From contig JADGGD010000010.1 in NCBI GenBank assembly GCA_019690095.1, forward strand, positions 1-41,594: 41,594 nucleotides of DNA, read 5' to 3'. Under the pieces are notes generated by a model. The model did not search any database. It was not told where the DNA came from and saw nothing but the letters and a program-made list of their open reading frames with translations. Every line of letters starts with the position of its first letter. The stretch's first letter is position 1. Positions 16,301-23,863 of this stretch are shown here, piece after piece. The position numbers and the translations under genes were made by a program. This DNA is from Chloroflexota bacterium. Its GTDB lineage: Bacteria; Chloroflexota; UBA6077; FW602-bin22; CADDYW01.

Positions 16301-17269
16301 ATGGTGGAGAAGTTTCTGGCGATGGAGTTCCTGGGCGTCACCGAGGCGGGCGCACTGGGCGCCGCACGGTGGATGGGCCAGGGGGACAACGAGCGGGCCG
16401 ACCAGGCCGCCGTCGAGGCGATGCGCCGCGCCCTGGACGGCGTGGATGTGGACGGCACCGTCGTGATTGGTGAGGGCGAACGCGATCAGGCCCCGATGCT
16501 CTACATTGGTGAGCGAGTGGGCTCCGGCCGCGGCCCGGCCGTCGACGTCGCGGTCGATCCGGTGGAAGGGACGAATCTGGTCGCCCGGGGCATGCCGGGG
16601 GCACTTGCGGTGATCGCCGCCTCCGAACGCGGGGGGCTTCTGCGCGCCCCCGACACCTACATGGAAAAGCTGATTGTCGGACCGCCTGCCGCGAGCAAGG
16701 TCAGCCTCGACTATCCGGTCGCCGCCAATCTCCAGATCATCGCCGATTCGCTGAATCGGCGGGTGCAGGATCTGACCGTCGTCATTCTGGATCGTCCCCG
16801 TCATCAGGCGCTGATCGAGCAGGTGCGTGAGGCCGGCGCGCGGATCATGCTCATCCCCGATGGGGATGTCTCGGCGGCCATCTCGGTTGCCGTCTCTGGC
16901 ACTGGCGTCCACGCCGTCATGGGGATCGGCGGCGCCCCGGAGGGGGTTCTCGCGGCGGCGGCCCTGCGGTGCCTCGGCGGCGCGATCCTGGCCCGGTTCC
17001 GTCCGCGCGACGACGCCGAGGCCGAGCGGGCCCGGACCATGGGGATCGACCTGAACCGGGTGTACCGGACCGAGGACCTGGCCAGTGGAGAGAACCTGGT
17101 CTTCGCGGCCACCGGCATCACCGACGGCGAGCTGTTCCAGGGAGTGCGCTTCTTCGGCGGGGGCGCACGCACCCATTCTCTCGTGATGACCTACCGTCAG
17201 GCCACGATCCGCTTCGTGGACACGGTTCACCTCTTCGAGCGCCGCGCCGTTGGGGTCGTGCGGCTGTAG
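16301..17269 (+). CDS. glpX: Fructose-1,6-bisphosphatase, class II
   Basis: 322 residues, the normal length of GlpX. It removes the C1 phosphate of fructose-1,6-bisphosphate in gluconeogenesis, in the cytoplasm, with Mg or Mn. Family motifs are clear: GQGDNERADQAAVEAMR, the metal site VVIGEGERDQAP (residues 54-65), VDPVEGTNL (85-93; Asp86 and Glu89 bind metal/substrate), then GGAPEGVLAAAALRCLGG. GAGGAGG stands 9 bases before the ATG. The next gene is malate synthase, the anaplerotic step of acetate growth, so the two fit a gluconeogenic set, although aceB seems to have its own promoter. The sedoheptulose-bisphosphatase activity of some GlpX proteins is possible. Confidence 0.95.
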   Translation: MVEKFLAMEFLGVTEAGALGAARWMGQGDNERADQAAVEAMRRALDGVDVDGTVVIGEGERDQAPMLYIGERVGSGRGPAVDVAVDPVEGTNLVARGMPGALAVIAASERGGLLRAPDTYMEKLIVGPPAASKVSLDYPVAANLQIIADSLNRRVQDLTVVILDRPRHQALIEQVREAGARIMLIPDGDVSAAISVAVSGTGVHAVMGIGGAPEGVLAAAALRCLGGAILARFRPRDDAEAERARTMGIDLNRVYRTEDLASGENLVFAATGITDGELFQGVRFFGGGARTHSLVMTYRQATIRFVDTVHLFERRAVGVVRL

Positions 17270-17293
17270 GCGGGGGCGCGCTGGCATCCCCTC

Positions 17294-17323
17294 TTGTTCG
17301 GCCACCGATCCGTGTGCTATCGT
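17294..17323 (+). promoter_or_regulatory. Possible promoter of the malate synthase gene
   Basis: TTGTTC (17294-17299), 18 bases, then TATCGT (17318-17323), with TGC directly before the -10 box. The transcript would start near 17330, about 110 bases before the GTG of aceB. Both boxes are imperfect. Confidence 0.35.
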
Positions 17324-17440
17324 GACCGGCGCTCGGAGCATGACGAGATTGCTCGCGCCCGGGGGCGCCGACCGACTGCCGCAGGGAAAAGTGGCTGGAC
17401 GGCCGGATGCCCCGACGTGCGCAGATATGGAGGGGCGACG

Positions 17441-19039
17441 GTGGTAGCGACGGAAGGAGTGACCGTTCTCGGACCGATCGAAGGACGCTTCGCGGAGGTC
17501 CTCACCCCAGAAGCGCTGGGGTTTATTGCGCGCCTGCAGCGGGAGTTTGGCCCGACCCGCGAGGCGCTGCTGCGGCGGCGGGCCGAACGACAGGCGGCAC
17601 TCGATGCCGGGGAGCTGCCGGACTTTCTGGATGAGACACGGCATGTGCGCGACGGCTCCTGGACGATCGCGCCGGTCCCGCCGGACCTCCAGAACCGTCG
17701 GGTCGAGATCACCGGCCCGGTCGATCGGAAGATGATGATCAATGCCCTCAACTCCGGCGCCCAGGTGTTCATGGCCGACTTCGAGGATGCCTGTTCGCCG
17801 ACCTGGAGCAATGTGATCCAGGGGCAGATCAATCTCAGCGACGCGATCGACCGCACGATCGAGCTGACGGCGCCGGATGGGCGGCTCTACCGCCTCAATG
17901 AGCAGACCGCGACCCTGCTCGTCCGCCCCCGCGGCTGGCACCTGGTCGAGAAGCACGTGCTGATTGACGGAAAGCCCATCTCGGCCAGTCTGTTCGATTT
18001 CGGCCTGTACCTCTTCCACAACGGGCGCCGCCTTCTCGAGCGCGGCACCGGTCCCTATCTCTACCTGCCCAAGCTGGAGAGCCACCGGGAAGCCCGCCTC
18101 TGGAACGACGTCTTTGTCTTTACCGAGGAGACGCTCGGCCTGCCGCACGGCGCGATCAAGGCGACCGTCCTGATCGAGACGATCCTGGCGGCCTTTGAGA
18201 TGGATGAGATCCTCTATGAACTGCGGGACCACGCCGCCGGGCTGAACGCGGGCCGCTGGGACTACATCTTCAGCATTATCAAGAAGCTGGGACGCCGCCC
18301 CGATGCGGTACTGCCGGACCGCGCCCAGGTAACGATGACCGTGCCGTTCATGCGCGCCTACACCGAGCTCCTGGTCCGCACCTGCCACCGTCGCAAGGCG
18401 CACGCGATCGGCGGCATGGCCGCCTTCATCCCGAGCCGGCGCGATCCGCGCATCAACGAGGTCGCGCTGGCGAAAGTGCGTGAGGATAAACTGCGCGAGG
18501 CCGGAGACGGCTTCGACGGCACCTGGGTGGCTCACCCGGACCTGGTGCCGGTGGCGCGGGAGGTCTTCGACCGGGCCCTCGGTGAGAAGCCGAACCAGAT
18601 CGACCGCCTGCGCGAGGACGTTCGGGTGACTGCCCGCGATCTCCTGACGATCGAGGTCCCCGGGGGCGAGATCACCGAGGCGGGCCTGCGCAACAACGTG
18701 AGCGTAGCGATCCAGTATCTCGAGTCCTGGCTGCGGGGCGTGGGCGCGGCGGCGATCTTCAACCTGATGGAGGATACCGCCACCGCCGAGATCGCCCGGG
18801 CCCAGGTCTGGCAGTGGCTCTACCACCATCGGACGCTCAGCGATGGACGGCCGATCACCCGCGAGCTCGTTCGGGAGATCGAGCAGTCCGAGCTGGCCCG
18901 GATCGCGGAGGCGGTAGGGCCGGAGGCCTTCCGTCAGGGCCGCTATGAGGAGGCTCGTGCCCTCTTCGAGGAGGTAGCCCTCGCCGACGACCTGCCGGAG
19001 TTTCTGACCTACCGTGCCTACGACCATCTCAATGGCTGA
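17441..19039 (+). CDS. aceB: Malate synthase A
   Basis: 532 residues, the expected length of the compact (A) form. It condenses glyoxylate with acetyl-CoA to malate, the second step of the glyoxylate shunt, in the cytoplasm. Visible family features are [33 protein letters not shown] (the acidic metal site), [13 protein letters not shown], the signature [17 protein letters not shown] and [11 protein letters not shown] start it at the GTG at 17441, where GGAGGGG lies 5 bases upstream and homologous sequence begins; the frame extends to 17294 but that part is non-conserved. Isocitrate lyase is not in the window. The stop lies in a short local repeat. Confidence 0.95.
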   Translation: MVATEGVTVLGPIEGRFAEVLTPEALGFIARLQREFGPTREALLRRRAERQAALDAGELPDFLDETRHVRDGSWTIAPVPPDLQNRRVEITGPVDRKMMINALNSGAQVFMADFEDACSPTWSNVIQGQINLSDAIDRTIELTAPDGRLYRLNEQTATLLVRPRGWHLVEKHVLIDGKPISASLFDFGLYLFHNGRRLLERGTGPYLYLPKLESHREARLWNDVFVFTEETLGLPHGAIKATVLIETILAAFEMDEILYELRDHAAGLNAGRWDYIFSIIKKLGRRPDAVLPDRAQVTMTVPFMRAYTELLVRTCHRRKAHAIGGMAAFIPSRRDPRINEVALAKVREDKLREAGDGFDGTWVAHPDLVPVAREVFDRALGEKPNQIDRLREDVRVTARDLLTIEVPGGEITEAGLRNNVSVAIQYLESWLRGVGAAAIFNLMEDTATAEIARAQVWQWLYHHRTLSDGRPITRELVREIEQSELARIAEAVGPEAFRQGRYEEARALFEEVALADDLPEFLTYRAYDHLNG

Positions 19040-19083
19040 CCTCAATCTCACCTCAATCTCGATGGCTGACCTGAACGGCTGAC
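19032..19083 (+). repeat. Short direct repeats at the end of aceB
   Basis: ATGGCTGACCT occurs at 19032-19042 and 19062-19072, with a shorter ACGGCTGAC at 19075-19083; CTCAATCTC occurs at 19041-19049 and 19052-19060. The aceB stop codon is in the first copy, and the second copy holds another TGA exactly 30 bases on in the same frame. This looks like a slipped duplication of the gene end. Confidence 0.6.
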
Positions 19084-19097
19084 GCCGGTCACGATTC

Positions 19098-19127
19098 GGG
19101 GCGGGGCGCCTCCCGGCGCTCCGCCTC
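19098..19127 (+). terminator. GC-rich hairpin after aceB, possible terminator
   Basis: A 13-bp stem (19098-19110 with 19115-19127, two G-U pairs) and a TCCC loop. No T run follows, so intrinsic termination is uncertain. The hairpin ends 21 bases before the next start codon and may instead affect its translation. Confidence 0.35.
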
Positions 19128-19148
19128 CTGAGCAGGGAGGGACGTGAG

Positions 19149-19781
19149 ATGGCAACGGTCCGCGTCGTGTTCGTGGGTCCCGGGACGCAGGCCAACGGCC
19201 TGTCCGCCACACCGCAGGGACTGTGGGTCTGCGATCAGCAGGATAATCGGGTCTACCTCGTCCGCTACGACGGCTCGATCCTCACCAGTTTTGCGACGCC
19301 AGCCCGCAATATGAGCGGCGTCGGCTTCGGCGCCGGGCTGGTCTGGGCGGCCTCGAACCAGCGTCCGGCCTACGTCTACGCCTTCGATCCAGCGACTGGC
19401 CACTGTACCCGAGCGATCGAATTGCCGAACGCCCGTGAGGGCGGCATCCACGGCCTCGAGGTTATCGACGGTAAGCTCTGGGTGACCCGCCCGGGTCTGG
19501 GCGTGATCCAGCGGCTGAACCTGGAGACCGGCGCCCTCGAGCACGAGATTCCTTTCCCCGGGCGTCGGTCGCACGGCATCTACGGGGCCGACGGCGCAAT
19601 CGTCTGCGTGGATACGAACCTGGCAACCGTCTTCCACCTCGACCCGACCGATGGGCGCGTTCTGCAGCAGTGGACGATCGAGGGTTTCGAGCCCCACGGT
19701 ATGACCCGCGCCCCGGACGGCCAGATCTGGGTCTGCGACGCCACGACGAACCTCGTCGGCGTCGTTCAGGGCGCGCCCTGA
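19149..19781 (+). CDS. YncE/Vgb-like beta-propeller protein
   Basis: A 210-residue protein made of about five similar 40-residue units. Each has a strand with GLWV-, GLVWA- or KLWV-like sequence followed by an acidic turn: GLWVCDQQDNRVYLV, LVWAASNQRPAYVYAFDP, GKLWVTRPGLGVIQRL, GAIVCVDTNLATVFHLDP and GQIWVCDATTNLVGVV. This is the pattern of YVTN/NHL/virginiamycin B lyase-like propellers. A complete propeller needs six or seven blades, so this one may close as five or pair with another chain. There is no signal peptide. AGGGAGG lies 8 bases before the ATG. The catalytic His/Glu of Vgb are not evident, so I would not call it a lyase. Confidence 0.6.
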   Translation: MATVRVVFVGPGTQANGLSATPQGLWVCDQQDNRVYLVRYDGSILTSFATPARNMSGVGFGAGLVWAASNQRPAYVYAFDPATGHCTRAIELPNAREGGIHGLEVIDGKLWVTRPGLGVIQRLNLETGALEHEIPFPGRRSHGIYGADGAIVCVDTNLATVFHLDPTDGRVLQQWTIEGFEPHGMTRAPDGQIWVCDATTNLVGVVQGAP

Positions 19782-19873
19782 CCCCGCCGCGGTGAGCCCG
19801 GGCCGGCCGCCGGTCCCGGGCGGCCCACCGCCCGGCGGATCATGCCGCACGCCAGCATCCTCCGGATTCGCTG

Positions 19874-19902
19874 TTACCAAAGCGCCGCATCAACGTTATA
19901 TC
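19874..19902 (+). promoter_or_regulatory. Possible promoter of the small membrane-peptide gene
   Basis: TTACCA (19874-19879), 17 bases, TATATC (19897-19902). This is one of few AT-rich spots in the region and is about 95 bases upstream of the ATG at 19997. Upstream, 19782-19860 is very GC-rich with overlapping inverted repeats and no gene. Confidence 0.35.
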
Positions 19903-19996
19903 TAGCGGGATCGTTCGCGGGCCTGAAGCTGTCCGGTCCTGTGCAGGGCCGGTGACGCCAGTCGGCCACGACGATGTGGTCCAGGAGGACATACCG

Positions 19997-20152
19997 ATGT
20001 CGATACAGGTCCACGAGGGCGAGCCAACCGGTGGACCGCCTCTGCGCTGGTCCACTGTCCTTCCCATGCTGATTATTCTCCTGCTGATTGTCCTGTCGCC
20101 GCTTATCTTCGATCTGATGCGGCTCCTGCATCTCCTGCCCAGCGGCGGGTGA
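19997..20152 (+). CDS. Small single-pass membrane peptide, unknown function
   Basis: 51 residues from an ATG with AGGAGG 8 bases upstream. Residues 1-17 are hydrophilic (MSIQVHEGEPTGG), then WSTVLPMLIILLLIVLSPLI forms one strong membrane helix, and the tail ends HLLPSGG. I do not recognise a family. It lies about 100 bases before the ECF sigma gene on the same strand. It could be a small regulator or partner of the membrane anti-sigma factor, or unrelated. The ribosome site and the sensible helix make it a believable gene despite its size. Confidence 0.55.
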   Translation: MSIQVHEGEPTGGPPLRWSTVLPMLIILLLIVLSPLIFDLMRLLHLLPSGG

Positions 20153-20250
20153 GGATCTGCACCGCCTTCACGCCCGGGCGCGTCTTCTGTATCGGGGATG
20201 GCGCCCGCTTGCTCTCCTGCCATCGCCCCGGTTAGACTCGCACGTGGGCG

Positions 20251-20853
20251 GTGACCATGCGCGCCTCTCGTGCGTTGTACCGGTCGATGGAGGAACTGGT
20301 GGGACTGGGCGACCTCGCGCCGGACGAGTCAAGCCTCGTCGAGCGCGCCCGGCAGGGGGATCGGGTCGCCTTTGGAGCCATCTACGACGCGTACCAGGCG
20401 CGGATCGCCGGCTACCTCTTTCGTCTGGTCAATGATCCGGAGGTTGCCGCTGATCTCACCCAGGACGTATTCGTCCGGGCGTACCGCGCGATCGGTCAGA
20501 CCCGACCGGGCCTCAACCTGAAGGCGTGGCTGTTCGCCATTGCGACGAACGCCGCGATCTCCCATCACCGGCGTCGGCGCCTCGTCCAGTGGCTGCCGCT
20601 GACCCCGACGCGCGAGGACCCGACCGTGGCCGGCCCGGAGGAGTGCGTTCCTGAGCGGGCCGCGCTGATCGCCGCCCTGGCGCGCCTGCCGCGCGATCAC
20701 GTCGCCTGCTTTCTTCTCTGGGCTCGCGAGGGCTTCACCTACGAAGAAATCGGCAGCATGCTCGGCATCTCGGCCGGCACGGCCAAGACCCGCAGTTACC
20801 GAACGCGCCTGGCGCTTGCCCGGATCCTGCGCGAGCACGAGGACAGCACCTGA
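20251..20853 (+). CDS. ECF-type RNA polymerase sigma factor
   Basis: About 200 residues. Region 2 is AFGAIYDAYQARIAGYLFRL to DLTQDVFVRAYRAI, with LKAWLFAIATNAAISHHRRR as region 2.4 and its exit. Region 4 is LPRDHVACFLLWAREGFTYE through EIGSMLGISAGTAKTRSYRT, the HTH that reads the -35 box. There is no region 1.1 or 3, which marks it as an ECF sigma factor. The start is uncertain: GTG 20251, ATG 20257 and ATG 20287 are in frame and none has a strong ribosome site. Its stop and the next start share a base (TGATG), so it is co-translated with its anti-sigma factor, which should hold it at the membrane until a signal arrives. Confidence 0.92.
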   Translation: MTMRASRALYRSMEELVGLGDLAPDESSLVERARQGDRVAFGAIYDAYQARIAGYLFRLVNDPEVAADLTQDVFVRAYRAIGQTRPGLNLKAWLFAIATNAAISHHRRRRLVQWLPLTPTREDPTVAGPEECVPERAALIAALARLPRDHVACFLLWAREGFTYEEIGSMLGISAGTAKTRSYRTRLALARILREHEDST

Positions 20854-23852
20854 TGAACTGTGACCGGATCGAACCGCTTCTACCACCCTACCTGGACGGC
20901 GACCTCCCGCCCGACCAGCGGCAGATGGTGGCCGGCCATCTGGCCGCCTGTGCTCGCTGTCAGGCCCTCCTGCGCGCCCTCCGCCGGGTGGACGCTGTCG
21001 CGGCATCCTGGCCGGTCCTGCCGGCGGTCATGGAGCCGCACCTCGAAGGAATCGACGCCGCGGTAGACCGCCGCATCCGACGATTGCGCCTGCTCCTGCC
21101 GCTCCTGTTCATCGCCCGGCGCACGGCCAGCCTGGCGGCTGCCTCAGCCGTCATCCTGGTCATCGCCCTGCTGGGGTTCGGCGCGATCCTGGCGGGGGGA
21201 CGGCTCGCTCCCCCGGCGCGCTCACTGACCGGCGTGCCGGCCGCCCTCGGCGTCCTTCTCGGCCCGCTCCGCCCCCTCCCCGATGCAACGCGTCTGACCG
21301 CAAGCGCCGGGCTGTATCCGGATGCCCTGCCGCGGGTGGTGCAGGTCACCGTGATGGATTACCGGCAGTCCTCAGCGCGGACCGAAGCGAAGCCGTCTGC
21401 CCTCCGGCCGGCCCTGGAGGCCCTGGCGCACGCCCGCTTTATCCGTCACGACCCGGCGCTGGGCGCACGGGTGCGTCCACAGACCTACCTGGTCCAGCTC
21501 CGTCTGCGTGATGGGACAGCGATCGCCCTGATCTACCTGCCCGCGGCGAGCGGGCCCAACGTCGAAGATCCATCCCGAGGAGACTGGTGGGAGGCACCGG
21601 GACTGGACGCGGCCATGGCGCCGCTCCTGCCCGGGCCGCCGGTCGCCGGCCCGATGCCAGCGGAAGGTGAGGATGCCGTTCTGGCCGATCCCTACGACTG
21701 GGCTCCGACAGCCGGCCAGGTTGACCGCCGGCCGCGCTTCTCCCCCGACGGCCGACTGCTGGTCTACCTGCCGACCGCCGGCACTGCGGCGACCCGGGTG
21801 GTCGTGCGCGACCTGGCAAGCGGCACCGAGCGCGATCTGACCCCGCGGCCCGGCTTCCGCTACACCGCCGCAACCTGGTCACCCGACGGGAGGTCGCTCG
21901 CCGTCATCCAGGACCAGCCGGGTGCAGGCGGACCGAGCTGGCTCTGGCGCATCGCGCTCGACTCGGGAGAGGCGCGCGTCCTGTATCGGCAGGATCCCTG
22001 CACGCCGTCTGCGCGCGGGCCCTCCCTGGCTGTCACCCGCTGGCTTCCCGACGGCTCGGCGATCGAGGTGGGCGGCACCCCCTTTGACTGCCGCGATCAG
22101 CCGCTCCGGGCGGTCCGGGCGGACGGCTCCGGCGCAGGGATGGTTCCGCAGCCAACGCCGGTGGCCCTACCAGCGAGCATCCCGCCCGGAACTGCGCGGG
22201 TGCTGGCAGAGGCTGACGGCGCCGTCTTCCTGACTGTGCCGGCGCGCGATGCCGGTACAGCGGCCGGCCTCGCGCTGGTTCGCTACGATCGGACGGCGGG
22301 ACGTCTGACCACCCTGGGCATCTTTCCCGCCGGCACTCGCCTCGATCCGGCGGCTCTCTCGCCGGGGCGCCGCTGGCTTGCCCTGGTCGCGGCGGGCGAT
22401 GGGGACGGGTCAGCGCCGCGCCTCTGGGTCGTCCGGAGCGACGGCTCCGGTCTCCGCGCGATCAAGGGAGAGCCGTATCAGCTCATCCCGGGCGGCGGCA
22501 TCCAGCTCACCGACAGCGGGCAGGGCTACTTCGTCGGCCTGCCGGCAGGCGCCGGCGGTGATGAAGGTGATCTGTATGCGTTTGATGCGGCGGCAGGTGC
22601 GGCTCACCGCGTGGCCGCGGGCGGACCGCTCCGCGCCGTGCTCGACCTGACGCCGGACGGACGGCATCTGCTGATCCTGCGCGGGCCGCTCGTCCATCCC
22701 GCCCTGCACCTGATCACCGTGGGAGTGCCCGGGCGCGTCCTCGTTCCGACCCGCACCGCGGAGATGAATGCCACGCCCACGCCGCTCCCTCCGGCCGCAC
22801 CGCTTCCGGCGCTTCCCGCTCCGGCCGAGGCGCTCGCCGCGGCCCCGGGCCCGGGAACGACCGTCTATGCCCTCCTCGCGACGAATGCCCTGTATCGCTC
22901 CGATGACGGCGGCCGATCCTGGCGGCGCCTTCCCCTCCCGGCGGCCGAGAACCCGATCGGCGCCGGAGCGGCGACGCCAGGGCCGGTGACCGTCTCGGTC
23001 CCGGCCCAGTCCCTGGCCGTCGCGGCGAGTGATCCGCAGCGCATCTTCGCCGTCGCCGAGCACGTCCTCTATGGGAGCACGGACGGCGGCGAGAGCTGGA
23101 CACCCCTCAACGACGCAGTCTACGCCTGGACGATGGCCGATGCCGCCGGACGCATCCTCTACGTTTGGCACGAGCCGGCCGGCATGGGGACGAGCACCGC
23201 CGGCCTCTACCGTTCGGATGACGGCGGACGGACCTGGCACGCGGTCTACACTGGAGCCTTTCCCCCCTTCCTCAACAGCACGCACTGCCCGTGCAGCCAC
23301 GAGGGCATGAGCGCGCTTGCGGCCAGCCCGACGGACCCGAATATCCTCCTGGCCGGGACCGACTTCGGCGTCTTCCGCTCGACCGACGGCGGGCGGACCT
23401 GGGCTGACCTCCAGGCAGGACTGCCGCCCTCGACCCGCCTCCCCTATCGGTGGACGCCGTTCCTGGCGCTCGATGCCAGCGGCACCGCCTACGCCCTCTC
23501 CGAGGTGTGGAGCGATCCGACCAGCGGCCGCGCTGACCTCCTGCGGCTGGACGCCGGTCAGTCCTCCTGGAGCGTCGTCGGGCGCGGCGCGCTTGACCGC
23601 GTCGAGGATCCCGCCGCGCCGTTCTTCGGCGTCAATGCCTTCGCCGTCGACCGCAGTCGGGCTGGCTGGCTCTACCTCGGTACGAACCGCGGCCTCCTGG
23701 TGAGCGAGGACGCGGGCCGCTCCTGGGTTCCGGTGAGCCTCCCAGGCGTCCGGGCGGTCTACCGGGTTGCCGCCGCACCCTCCGGGGAGACAGCGCCGCG
23801 CGTCTACCTCTGGACAGATGCCGGCCTCGTCACCTGGACCGGCGGCCGCTGA
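20853..23852 (+). CDS. Membrane anti-sigma factor with giant beta-propeller ectodomain
   Basis: 999 residues. Residues 1-45 are a zinc anti-sigma domain (Cys3, His29, Cys33, Cys36; H-x3-C-x2-C). One membrane helix lies at about 92-114. Outside, residues about 280-630 hold TolB/PD40-like blades (RRPRFSPDGRLLVYLPTAG, AATWSPDGRSLAVIQD, DLTPDGRHLLILRG). A Pro-rich linker near 640-665 follows. Then come at least five Asp-box motifs (SDDGGRSW at about 683, STDGGESW at 742, SDDGGRTW at about 789, STDGGRTW at 843, SEDAGRSW at 951), as in sialidase/BNR/Ycf48 propellers. It probably releases the sigma factor when the ectodomain senses a ligand or damage. A protein this large with two propellers is far beyond ordinary anti-sigma factors of 200-300 residues. 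Confidence 0.88.
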   Translation: MNCDRIEPLLPPYLDGDLPPDQRQMVAGHLAACARCQALLRALRRVDAVAASWPVLPAVMEPHLEGIDAAVDRRIRRLRLLLPLLFIARRTASLAAASAVILVIALLGFGAILAGGRLAPPARSLTGVPAALGVLLGPLRPLPDATRLTASAGLYPDALPRVVQVTVMDYRQSSARTEAKPSALRPALEALAHARFIRHDPALGARVRPQTYLVQLRLRDGTAIALIYLPAASGPNVEDPSRGDWWEAPGLDAAMAPLLPGPPVAGPMPAEGEDAVLADPYDWAPTAGQVDRRPRFSPDGRLLVYLPTAGTAATRVVVRDLASGTERDLTPRPGFRYTAATWSPDGRSLAVIQDQPGAGGPSWLWRIALDSGEARVLYRQDPCTPSARGPSLAVTRWLPDGSAIEVGGTPFDCRDQPLRAVRADGSGAGMVPQPTPVALPASIPPGTARVLAEADGAVFLTVPARDAGTAAGLALVRYDRTAGRLTTLGIFPAGTRLDPAALSPGRRWLALVAAGDGDGSAPRLWVVRSDGSGLRAIKGEPYQLIPGGGIQLTDSGQGYFVGLPAGAGGDEGDLYAFDAAAGAAHRVAAGGPLRAVLDLTPDGRHLLILRGPLVHPALHLITVGVPGRVLVPTRTAEMNATPTPLPPAAPLPALPAPAEALAAAPGPGTTVYALLATNALYRSDDGGRSWRRLPLPAAENPIGAGAATPGPVTVSVPAQSLAVAASDPQRIFAVAEHVLYGSTDGGESWTPLNDAVYAWTMADAAGRILYVWHEPAGMGTSTAGLYRSDDGGRTWHAVYTGAFPPFLNSTHCPCSHEGMSALAASPTDPNILLAGTDFGVFRSTDGGRTWADLQAGLPPSTRLPYRWTPFLALDASGTAYALSEVWSDPTSGRADLLRLDAGQSSWSVVGRGALDRVEDPAAPFFGVNAFAVDRSRAGWLYLGTNRGLLVSEDAGRSWVPVSLPGVRAVYRVAAAPSGETAPRVYLWTDAGLVTWTGGR

Positions 23853-23863
23853 CGCCTGCCCGA

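Noticed and set aside
16106-19210. Minus-strand open frame of about 1,030 codons
   Set aside because: It lies opposite glpX and aceB, both clear by motif, and its translation has no recognisable domain. Long antisense frames are expected at this GC content.
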